Assembly: GCA_964516725.1 (NCBI GenBank)
Contig: CAZEZV010000281.1
Location: forward strand, 1-5,473
DNA: 5,473 bases
Direction: 5' to 3'
From: BJHL01 sp964516725
GTDB taxonomy: Bacteria > Planctomycetota > Phycisphaerae > Phycisphaerales > UBA1924
The notes below the pieces were generated by a model, which worked only from the letters and a program-made list of their open reading frames with translations, did not search any database and was not told the origin of the DNA. Position 1 is the stretch's first letter, and every line of letters starts with the position of its first letter. The position numbers and the translations under genes were made by a program. This document shows positions 1 to 5,331 of the stretch, in pieces.

Positions 1-446
1 GTCAAGCCATGAACAATCGCAAGGATCAGGACAGTCTGTTGTTCCGTGACGAGGCTCGCCAAGCAACTCCAAGCGGCCGAAGCCTCGTCGTCTCGAAAGC
101 CGGGAGCAGGCGACGCGGACATCGCCGCCTGCTGAAACAAACGATGCTCAACGTCTCTTGGTTTCGAATGTTTGCGAATCCAGTCGATGACCCGCCGGCG
201 CGCTATGACCGACACAAATTGCACTTCCTGACCCAGCGCAGGGTCGTAGTGCCCCGCCTTCTGCCACAGATGCAGGAACACATCCTGCGACGCATCCTCC
301 GCGTCCGCCGCGGACCTTGTCATCGAGCGGGCAAGCGACCAGACAAGCCCCCCATACTGAGTCACCATCTCCCTCATCGCAGACTTCTCGCCGCGGGCAA
401 CCCGCGCGAGCAGCCCGGCAGTTTGTAAAGGAGGTGAGATCGACAT
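1..446 (-). CDS. ECF-type RNA polymerase sigma-70 family factor (partial, 3' end outside window)
   Basis: Reading the minus strand from the ATG at 446-444 gives 148 codons without a stop, running off the window edge. The protein begins MSISPPLQTAGLLARVARGE. Residues about 12-92 match sigma region 2: a LLARVARGE opening helix, YGGLVWSLAR (31-40), the signature AEDASQDVFLHLW (49-61) and IARRRVIDWIRKH (81-93), which is the -10 recognition and melting segment. After a linker (about 94-123), residues 124-148 (AAWSCLASLVTEQQTVLILA, then IVHGL) are the start of region 4, which binds the -35 element; its helix-turn-helix lies outside the window. ECF factors direct RNA polymerase to small regulons, often under an anti-sigma factor encoded just downstream, which here would be off the left edge. 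The start was chosen because it leaves the usual short N-terminus before LLARVARGE; no Shine-Dalgarno is obvious upstream. The gene is divergent from the DUF4394 gene. The family call is firm; the target regulon is unknown. Confidence 0.9.
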   Translation of the reverse strand, partial: MSISPPLQTAGLLARVARGEKSAMREMVTQYGGLVWSLARSMTRSAADAEDASQDVFLHLWQKAGHYDPALGQEVQFVSVIARRRVIDWIRKHSKPRDVEHRLFQQAAMSASPAPGFRDDEASAAWSCLASLVTEQQTVLILAIVHGL

Positions 447-599
447 CGCAGCCGTGATTGTTGGCGTTTGCCCAATGCCTCGCGGCCCCAAATCACACGC
501 AGCATGAAATTTCGCAGGCGACAAAGAATCTTTTCAAATTCGCACCGCAATTGAAACTGCAAACAGCAGCGAGCACGTTGCTTCCCAGAGGAGAAGTTC

Positions 600-630
600 C
601 ACACCGACCGCGTTCGCGACGATCGGTGTG
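600..630. promoter_or_regulatory. Inverted repeat upstream of the DUF4394 gene
   Basis: CACACCGA (600-607) and TCGGTGTG (623-630) are perfect 8-bp inverted arms around a 15-nt centre. The centre itself contains CGCG-TT-CGCG (609-618), so a nested hairpin is possible. The right arm ends 42 nt before the ATG at 673. It could be an operator for a dimeric regulator or an RNA hairpin in the 5' leader. It has no T-tract directly after it, so a terminator is unlikely. The role is inferred from position only. Confidence 0.5.
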
Positions 631-641
631 ATTTCGTGTGA
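626..641 (+). repeat. Short direct repeat GTGTGA with 10-bp period
   Basis: GTGTGA occurs at 626-631 and again at 636-641, exactly one helical turn apart. The first copy overlaps the right arm of the 600-630 inverted repeat. The pair lies 31 nt upstream of the DUF4394 start codon. Such spacing suits a protein binding the same DNA face twice, but hexamers recur by chance, so this is only suggestive. No convincing housekeeping -35/-10 pair was found in 447-672. Confidence 0.3.
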
Positions 642-672
642 ACCACTAGAACCTATAGAGGAAAGAGAGAAA

Positions 673-1530
673 ATGAAAAAGATCACAAACGTAGCCGCAA
701 TGCTCTGCATCGCCAGCGCAGCCGCAACAGCACAAGCCGAGTTGGTCTATGGCGTCACGCAGCAGCAGACGCTCGTCAGTTGGGATAGCGCCGCCCCCGG
801 CGCACTGCTCACAGGCATGGCCATCAGCGGGCTGCAACTGAACGAAACGATTCTCGGAATCGATCTGCGCCCCGCAACAGGACAGATTTATGCGTTGGGC
901 AGCTTCAACCGTCTCTATACGCTCAATCCGTCCAACGGCCAGGCAAGCCAGGTCGGCGGCGTCTTCTCCTCGGCCCTCAACGGCTCAAACTTCGGCTTTG
1001 ACTTCAATCCGACCATCGACCGCATCCGCGTCGTCAGCAACACCAACAACAACTACGTCCTCAACCCCAACACCGGCGCACTGCAAGCCGTCGCAACGAA
1101 CGTGTTCTACGCGAACGGCGACGTCAACCAAGGCCTCGATCCCAACGTCGTTCACTCCGCCTACTCCAACAACTTCGTCGGTGCAACCACATCGCAGCTC
1201 TACGGCCTTGACACTGGCCTCGATGTTCTCGTCCGCCAGGCCAACAGCGCAGGCACGTTGAACACCGTCGGCTCCGCCGGCACAGACCTGACCGAACTGG
1301 GCGGCTTCGATATCTCCGGCCAGACGGGCACCGCCTACGCCGTCGTCCGCGACAACGCCCAGGTTCGCTCCACCTTCTGGACAATCAACCTCACCACCGG
1401 CGCAGGCACCATGGTGGGCCAAGTCGGCGGCGGCGAAATCATCACCGCGATGACCGTCGTCCCCGCCCCCAGCGCCCTCGCCCTCACCGGCGCGTGCCTG
1501 CTCGCGGGCGCACGCCGCCGTCGCGCTTAA
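673..1530 (+). CDS. Secreted DUF4394 domain protein with PEP-CTERM-like C-terminal anchor
   Basis: This 285-residue protein has a Sec signal peptide at 1-22 (KK near the N-terminus, hydrophobic core, cleavage expected after AQA). Residues about 24-262 form a DUF4394 domain, recognised from LVYGVTQQQTLVSWDS (24-39), ILGIDLRPATGQIYALGS (60-77), FGFDFNPTIDRIRVVSNT (107-124), LNPNTGALQAV (130-140) and GATTSQLYGLDT (170-181). The repeated blocks suggest a beta-propeller-like fold; the biochemical function of the family is not known to me. The C-terminus has VPAPSALALTGACLLAGA followed by RRRR (281-284), the tripartite layout of a PEP-CTERM sorting signal with VPAP in place of VPEP. In such proteins an exosortase is expected to process the tail, but none is encoded here. 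The ATG at 673 is preferred over an in-frame ATG at 628 because AGAGGA (657-662) sits at a suitable distance and the signal peptide starts there. The gene is divergent from the sigma factor gene and ends in a strong terminator. Confidence 0.9.
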   Translation: MKKITNVAAMLCIASAAATAQAELVYGVTQQQTLVSWDSAAPGALLTGMAISGLQLNETILGIDLRPATGQIYALGSFNRLYTLNPSNGQASQVGGVFSSALNGSNFGFDFNPTIDRIRVVSNTNNNYVLNPNTGALQAVATNVFYANGDVNQGLDPNVVHSAYSNNFVGATTSQLYGLDTGLDVLVRQANSAGTLNTVGSAGTDLTELGGFDISGQTGTAYAVVRDNAQVRSTFWTINLTTGAGTMVGQVGGGEIITAMTVVPAPSALALTGACLLAGARRRRA

Positions 1531-1553
1531 CACCACGACAATCCGCAAACAGA

Positions 1554-1579
1554 AAAGGCCGCCATCGCTGGCGGCCTTT
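1554..1579. terminator. Intrinsic terminator, probably bidirectional
   Basis: AAAGGCCGCC (1554-1563) pairs perfectly with GGCGGCCTTT (1570-1579) around the loop ATCGCT, giving a 10-bp GC-rich stem that one more A-T pair can extend. On the plus strand it is followed by GTCGTTTTGTT (1580-1590). On the minus strand the stem ends in a short T run followed by CTGTTTG. It lies 23 bp after the DUF4394 stop and 29 bp after the stop of the convergent DUF1579 gene, so one hairpin can serve both. Confidence 0.88.
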
Positions 1580-1608
1580 GTCGTTTTGTTACATGTTGTC
1601 AGTCGCGT

Positions 1609-2271
1609 TTACTTGGCCTTCTTTTCGATCGAGTCGCGCAGCTTCTCGGTTTCGCGCTGGGCGTTGTTGCCCGGCGCGTTCTCGCGCGAGCCGGCCTTGC
1701 GGTTGTACGTGATTTCCAGCGTCTTGAACTCGCTGCCGTCCGTCCACGTCTCGAACATTTCGAACACCATCGTGTCGCGGCTCGTGAACGTCGTCGTGCT
1801 GCGGCTGGTCTTGAGCTGCTTGCTCATCGGGTCGGTGTAGGTGCCGGTCCAAGTCAGCTTGTTGTCGCCTTCCTTGTTGCCGATGCTCATCATCATGCCG
1901 GTGGAGCTTGAGTCCATCCACACGTTTTGGAACTTCTCGGTGGCGTTGTCATAGCCGAAAAAGCCCAGTCCTTTGAAGGGCATGCCCATCATTTCGCCAG
2001 AGTGTTCCATCTGCACAAAGCGCCCCGTCATCTGCTGCGAGCAGACGCAGGTGCCGGTGCTGCTCTGGGGCTGCGCGTTGGGCTGCATCCAGAACTTGCT
2101 GGTTGCTTCCCACTCGCCCAGCATGTTGCCCAGCAGGAACGCATGGTTCTTGCCCGGCATGTTGGCTTTGATCCACTCCTTCATCGGATCGGCTTTGGAG
2201 TCCTGGCCGAGCTGAGCGATGACGGGGAGACAGAGTGCGAGGCCGGCGAGAATTGCGAAACGGGTCTTCAT
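1609..2271 (-). CDS. Secreted DUF1579 family protein
   Basis: The 220-residue product starts MKTRFAILAGLALCLPVIAQ, a Sec signal peptide with cleavage expected around residue 20. Residues about 44-192 match DUF1579: LLGNMLGEWEATSKFW (46-61), a STG turn (71-73), MTGRFVQMEHSGEMMGMPFK (81-100), GLGFFGYDNATEKFQNVWMD (101-120), SSSTGMMMSIG (121-131), LTWTGTY (139-145), and FEMFETWTDGSEFKTLEITY (170-189). The family is common in planctomycetes and other bacteria; I know of no proven biochemical role. The last 30 residues are charged and probably helical (RETEKLRDSIEKKAK). A Cys-Val-Cys pair (75-77) lies in the exported domain. The frame stays open upstream to 2499, but the start at 2271 is chosen because an AAGGAA Shine-Dalgarno lies 8 nt before it and the signal peptide begins there. 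It converges on the DUF4394 gene, sharing the hairpin at 1554-1579, and diverges from the tail-fibre-like gene. Confidence 0.9.
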   Translation of the reverse strand: MKTRFAILAGLALCLPVIAQLGQDSKADPMKEWIKANMPGKNHAFLLGNMLGEWEATSKFWMQPNAQPQSSTGTCVCSQQMTGRFVQMEHSGEMMGMPFKGLGFFGYDNATEKFQNVWMDSSSTGMMMSIGNKEGDNKLTWTGTYTDPMSKQLKTSRSTTTFTSRDTMVFEMFETWTDGSEFKTLEITYNRKAGSRENAPGNNAQRETEKLRDSIEKKAK

Positions 2272-2279
2272 GTGTTCGA

Positions 2280-2285
2280 TTCCTT
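2280..2285 (-). promoter_or_regulatory. Ribosome binding site of the DUF1579 gene
   Basis: AAGGAA on the minus strand lies 8 nt before the ATG at 2271-2269. It decides between this start and the longer in-frame reading to 2499, whose extra 76 residues are rich in Pro, Ser and Arg and do not resemble a protein domain. Confidence 0.65.
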
Positions 2286-2288
2286 GAT

Positions 2289-2300
2289 CGACGCGCGTCG
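2289..2300. repeat. Perfect 12-bp palindrome CGACGCGCGTCG
   Basis: The sequence equals its own reverse complement. It lies 3 bp beyond the DUF1579 Shine-Dalgarno, in that gene's leader or promoter. It may be a regulator site or a small RNA hairpin. Palindromes of this length made only of CG-rich steps also arise by chance in GC-rich DNA, so function is uncertain. Confidence 0.3.
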
Positions 2301-2524
2301 CACAGCAACGCGGCGTCTTGGGTGATGGGCTGACAACAGCCCGAAAAGCCAACGGGGGTGGGGTTGGGTACGTAAGCCGGCCGAACAAACGACCAGATCC
2401 ATAAGGAACATCGGAAGGGGGAGGTAGTAAGGTTGAATGGAACCCCGCAGTCCAAGGGAGGATAGTGGGGCAAGCGGCAGAAACTGCGCGTTGTGGCATT
2501 ATTACTTGTCGTAAAGGGTGTCCA

Positions 2525-2553
2525 AAAACGGCCTAGAGCGCGCTAAGCCTTTT
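2525..2553 (+). promoter_or_regulatory. Imperfect leader hairpin before the tail-fibre-like gene
   Basis: AAAA-C-GGC-C-TAG (2525-2536) can pair with CTA-A-GCC-TTTT (2543-2553) around a 6-nt loop, with one bulged C and one C-A mismatch (4+3+3 pairs). It ends one base before the GGAGGT Shine-Dalgarno at 2555-2560. The layout, stem then four T, resembles a weak terminator or attenuator; it could equally be chance. Confidence 0.3.
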
Positions 2554-2554
2554 C

Positions 2555-2560
2555 GGAGGT
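2555..2560 (+). promoter_or_regulatory. Strong ribosome binding site of the tail-fibre-like gene
   Basis: GGAGGT is followed by 6 nt (GTAGAT) and then the ATG at 2567. This fixes the start and suggests efficient translation. Confidence 0.8.
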
Positions 2561-2566
2561 GTAGAT

Positions 2567-4000
2567 ATGAAAAGTACTGGGTCGGTATGCAGCAAGTTGA
2601 TCGGAACGTTTGCGGCATTTTTGGCTGTTGTCGCGGCCTGGGCGCAAGGGCCAACTGTTCTGAGCTATCAAGGCAACTTGATGGATGCAGGTCTGACTGC
2701 AAACGGGGCATATGACTTTCGGTTTTACCTTGTGACGGCGGCAACGGGCGGCACAACCTTAGACATTCGCTGTGCAGACAACGTGGAAGTCGTGAACGGG
2801 CAGTTTGCGCTCGAAATGGATTTTGGGAATCAGTTCTCTGGCGAGCGGTGGCTGCGTCCATTTGTGCGACGCGACACGGGACTCAATTGCAACGACAACG
2901 GTGGATGGGTGGAGGTGTTGCCTCGCCAACGACTGACCGCGACGCCGTACGCCATTTCAGCGGTAGCGGCACAATCAGCGACGACGGCTCTTACCGCAAC
3001 AACAGCAACGAACGCGACGCAACTCAATGGGCAGCCGCCAACGTTTTTTCAGAACGCAACGAACCTGACGAGTGGAACGATTTCAAACTCGCGGCTCACA
3101 ACCGAAGTGGCGCGGCGTGATCTTGTGAACACATTCACCGGGTCCACAAACTCATTTGGTGGCAATGTTGTTGTTGGATCGACCGCGATCACGCCGCAGG
3201 GGCCCCTGCATGTGTTTGAGGGTGATGCGGGGACAACATCAGCCAATTCGAACGCGAGTGTTGTGATCGAGGACTCAACGGCGACGTATCTCAATTTCAT
3301 GACGCCAGCAACTGTTGAAAATGGTGTGCTGTTTGGCATTCAAGGCAACAACGCAAGCGGCGGCATCATCTATAACAATCCATCGACGCCGGAAGGTCTT
3401 CAACTGCGCACAGGCGGAAACTCCACGAAGGCGGTATTGACTGAGACTGGAAACCTCGGCGTGGGAACAATATCACCAGCCGAGAAGTTGCATGTCGCCG
3501 GCAACGCGCGGATTGATGGGACGATCACGATACCAGTGACCACACGCGCGATTGTGACGAGCGCGGCTGGGTTCAACATGACCACGGCGACGGGTTCGTT
3601 TTTCGTTGCAGGCACAACGCCATACATCAACGGCAGCAACGGCTTTAGTGGCGACCCGGTGCAGGCCGTCGCTCCGATCTCGCTTCCGGACGGGGCGACA
3701 CTGACAAGTATCTCGGGTGTGTTTCGCGATTCAAGTTCCGGGCACAACTTCACCGTGCGGTTGAAAAGACAATCGTTTGGAAGCCCGGAAGCCGCGACCG
3801 CGGTGATCATGGGATCCGTTCAATCGCAAGACCTCGCGACGCCCCACACCGCGACCGACGCCACCATTTCGTCTCCGGTGATAGACGCAGAGAACTTCGG
3901 GTACTGGCTGCAATTGGACGGCACTGTCGCGGCGGGAGGGGAAACACTGAGGTTTTTCTCAGTCAAGGTGACGTACACGGTAACGCAGCCGCTGCCCTGA
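2567..4000 (+). CDS. Secreted tail-fibre-like / adhesin-like protein
   Basis: The 477-residue protein has a signal peptide (1-26, ending AWA). Residues about 31-130 form a domain often found at the N-terminus of secreted bacterial proteins: LSYQGNLMDAGLTANGAYDF (32-51), a VNGQFALEMDFG strand (76-87), WLRPFVR (95-101) and LPRQRLTATPYAISA (118-132). Next come an Ala/Thr-rich linker (131-152) and TNLTSGTISNSRL (165-177), a segment typical of phage tail-fibre-like proteins. Two copies of a GN-x-x-VG-x-x-I-(S/T)-P-x-x-x-LHV motif follow (199-216 and 295-310), the second continuing AGNARIDGTI. In tail fibres this motif belongs to trimeric beta-structured shafts. The C-terminal part (about 328-477) is beta-rich with no family I recognise; no peptidase S74 chaperone is evident. 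A surface or binding role is inferred. No phage structural genes are adjacent, so it is probably not part of a prophage. It converges on the next gene with only 21 bp between the stops. Confidence 0.85.
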   Translation: MKSTGSVCSKLIGTFAAFLAVVAAWAQGPTVLSYQGNLMDAGLTANGAYDFRFYLVTAATGGTTLDIRCADNVEVVNGQFALEMDFGNQFSGERWLRPFVRRDTGLNCNDNGGWVEVLPRQRLTATPYAISAVAAQSATTALTATTATNATQLNGQPPTFFQNATNLTSGTISNSRLTTEVARRDLVNTFTGSTNSFGGNVVVGSTAITPQGPLHVFEGDAGTTSANSNASVVIEDSTATYLNFMTPATVENGVLFGIQGNNASGGIIYNNPSTPEGLQLRTGGNSTKAVLTETGNLGVGTISPAEKLHVAGNARIDGTITIPVTTRAIVTSAAGFNMTTATGSFFVAGTTPYINGSNGFSGDPVQAVAPISLPDGATLTSISGVFRDSSSGHNFTVRLKRQSFGSPEAATAVIMGSVQSQDLATPHTATDATISSPVIDAENFGYWLQLDGTVAAGGETLRFFSVKVTYTVTQPLP

Positions 4001-4021
4001 GTTTGTGTTGGGGAGAAACGA

Positions 4022-5212
4022 TTACTTCGCGCTCGAACCATCGTTCATCCGCGACTTGAGTCGGTCGACTTCAGATTCAAGACGCTCGCGTGTGGCGGCC
4101 GAGGCGTTCGTATTTGCCTGGAGGTATTTCTTTCGCTCCGACCAAGCGTTCATAGCCTCGGTTCGAGACATGGTCGCGATGGACTTGGTGGCCAGGGGCG
4201 CGGGAGCAACCGCGTTCGGCGTGGACGGGAGTTGGACAACTTTAGAAGACGAATCCGCTTGCGTGGCGTCACTCGTCATGACGTCGTCGGGAGAAATGAC
4301 CTTGAGTGAGTAGTTGATGGAGACGTTTGAGGGTCTGGGATTGAATGCTTTGTTGTTCGCACCGATCGTGAACGCAGTGAACGTCATTTCACTTGATTCT
4401 GGTAGCGCGTCGCCCTGGCGAAGCAAGACGTAAGAGCCGTGCGTCATCGCGGAGTTCATTTCATGATCCATTCCCGCCACCCTCATTGCCTCGCCGAACT
4501 TCATAAAGGAGTGAGTCGCAGAAGTCATGGTGAGCAGCGCCACGCTGTTTCTCGCAGAAAGGAAAGAAAGATGACTCGTGGCACTCATATTCATTTCGGA
4601 GATATTTGGAAGGTCAGAGCGAGAGGATTCCATTGGTGCACAGAGCCACGAGGAACCGACAGTCGCGCGTGTTGCTGGGGGCAAGACGGCACATCTCAGG
4701 AACTGCTGTGGTTCGTACATCGAGGTCGCAGAGAGCTTTGATTCGTCACTGGAATCTGAAGTGGGCGAGTATGTGTCGTTTTGATTCAGTTTGAGGATCG
4801 CGGTTTTGCCGCGCGGAAAAGTGAAGTTCTTTGCCATCGCATCTTTCATCAGATCAGATTCGCAATCGATCTTCGAGCCGAGAATTGTTGTTGAGATGAC
4901 AAGCGTTCCATCAGGTTCAAAGGCGGAGACTTGGGCCGAGAAGTCGATATCAGTGCGAATCGGACCGCCGAGGCCGTCTGGACCGCCAGCGGGCGGCGTC
5001 ATGACAAAAGAGGCGCGATAGATCTTTGAGTCGCCAACCTTGTTGTGCCATGTGAAGTCAAACTGCTCGCCCTTGCCTTCGATGGCGAGTGTCCACTGTG
5101 GCAGGGGCGTTGTGTTCGCCTCTTTAACTGGCGCGGGCGCGGCGTCAGACTGTGCGAAAGCGCACCCGGCAAAAAGTGCGAGCGTGAGACAGAGCGTCGT
5201 GGACGTCATCAT
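4022..5212 (-). CDS. Secreted protein of unknown function
   Basis: The 396-residue product starts MMTSTTLCLTLALFAGCAFA, a hydrophobic export signal without the usual N-terminal Lys/Arg. Cleavage after AFA (20) is likely; FAGC (14-17) is a poor lipobox, so a lipoprotein is less likely. I do not recognise a family with confidence. The segment QFDFTWHNKVGDSKIYRASF (50-69), then a V-x-x-x-x-x-DGT turn (96-103) and LPPATRATVGSSWLC (177-191), recall the layout of planctomycete secreted proteins such as DUF6263, but this is a weak impression. Residues 147-160 and 313-345 are Ser/Asp/Pro/Ala-rich linkers. The C-terminal region (about 348-390, SRTEAMNAWSERKKYL and RERLESEVDRLKSRM) is charged and probably helical or a short coiled coil. 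Predicted mature cysteines are at 117, 174 and 191. The start at 5212 is supported by a GGGGAGG Shine-Dalgarno 6 nt away; the next codon is also ATG. It lies 117 bp downstream of the amidase-like gene on the same strand. Confidence 0.82.
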   Translation of the reverse strand: MMTSTTLCLTLALFAGCAFAQSDAAPAPVKEANTTPLPQWTLAIEGKGEQFDFTWHNKVGDSKIYRASFVMTPPAGGPDGLGGPIRTDIDFSAQVSAFEPDGTLVISTTILGSKIDCESDLMKDAMAKNFTFPRGKTAILKLNQNDTYSPTSDSSDESKLSATSMYEPQQFLRCAVLPPATRATVGSSWLCAPMESSRSDLPNISEMNMSATSHLSFLSARNSVALLTMTSATHSFMKFGEAMRVAGMDHEMNSAMTHGSYVLLRQGDALPESSEMTFTAFTIGANNKAFNPRPSNVSINYSLKVISPDDVMTSDATQADSSSKVVQLPSTPNAVAPAPLATKSIATMSRTEAMNAWSERKKYLQANTNASAATRERLESEVDRLKSRMNDGSSAK

Positions 5213-5218
5213 AAAAAA

Positions 5219-5225
5219 CCTCCCC
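5219..5225 (-). promoter_or_regulatory. Ribosome binding site of the unknown secreted gene
   Basis: GGGGAGG on the minus strand is followed by six T and then ATGATG at 5212. The site is strong and fixes the start. Its first G residues overlap the hairpin at 5223-5237. Confidence 0.75.
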
Positions 5226-5237
5226 TTGGAACAAGGG
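5223..5237 (-). promoter_or_regulatory. Small hairpin overlapping the Shine-Dalgarno
   Basis: On the minus strand CCCTTG (5237-5232), TTC loop, CAAGGG (5228-5223) form a perfect 6-bp stem. The 3' arm contains three of the G residues of the GGGGAGG ribosome binding site, and six T follow at 5218-5213. It could partly mask the ribosome binding site or act as a weak terminator for read-through from the amidase-like gene. The three-base loop and short stem limit its strength. Confidence 0.35.
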
Positions 5238-5331
5238 AAGGGTAGACGGGTGCATAAGGCACTGTGACTTTGCGGTTGTGAGCGACGGAGGCGTTATCTG
5301 GCCAACAGACAACCAGTTACAGCACGGGGGA

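Larger units (their letters stand above)
2272..2566. other. Divergent intergenic region between the DUF1579 and tail-fibre-like genes
   Basis: This 295-bp region must carry the promoters for both flanking genes. Apart from the ribosome binding sites, the palindrome at 2289-2300 and the hairpin at 2525-2553, I see no gene, tRNA or clear -35/-10 pair. Its centre (about 2340-2470) has runs of G and C without an evident structure. Confidence 0.5.

Noticed and set aside
9..428. Plus-strand open frame of 139 codons.
   Set aside because: It lies antisense to the sigma factor gene, whose minus-strand translation has clear region 2 motifs. The plus-strand product is Arg/Pro-rich with no domain.
427..437. 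AAAGGAGGTGA on the plus strand, a full match to an extended Shine-Dalgarno.
   Set aside because: It falls inside the sigma factor coding region (antisense to its Ser-Pro-Pro-Leu codons). The next plus-strand start, GTG at 454, is 16 nt or more away and opens only 17 codons.
507..544. Approximate direct repeat AAATTTCGCA (507-516) and AAATTCGCA (536-544).
   Set aside because: The copies differ in length and are short and AT-rich, so chance is a sufficient explanation.
654..659. TATAGA as a -10 element for the DUF4394 gene.
   Set aside because: It lies too close to the ATG at 673 to leave a leader containing the ribosome binding site, and no -35 box is found at the right distance.
628..672. 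In-frame upstream ATG that would extend the DUF4394 protein by 15 residues.
   Set aside because: It would place an acidic stretch before the signal peptide, and the Shine-Dalgarno fits the ATG at 673 instead.
985..1548. Long minus-strand open frame opposite the DUF4394 gene.
   Set aside because: It is the GC-rich shadow of a gene with clear family motifs; its product is a Gly/Val/Ala/Asp-rich sequence with no domain.
2272..2499. N-terminal extension of 76 codons on the DUF1579 protein.
   Set aside because: The sequence is low in recognisable structure, and both the ribosome binding site and signal peptide support the start at 2271.
5289..5320. CTGGCC...GGTTACAG region downstream of the amidase-like gene as a terminator.
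   Set aside because: Only about four base pairs can form and there is no T-tract after them on the minus strand.
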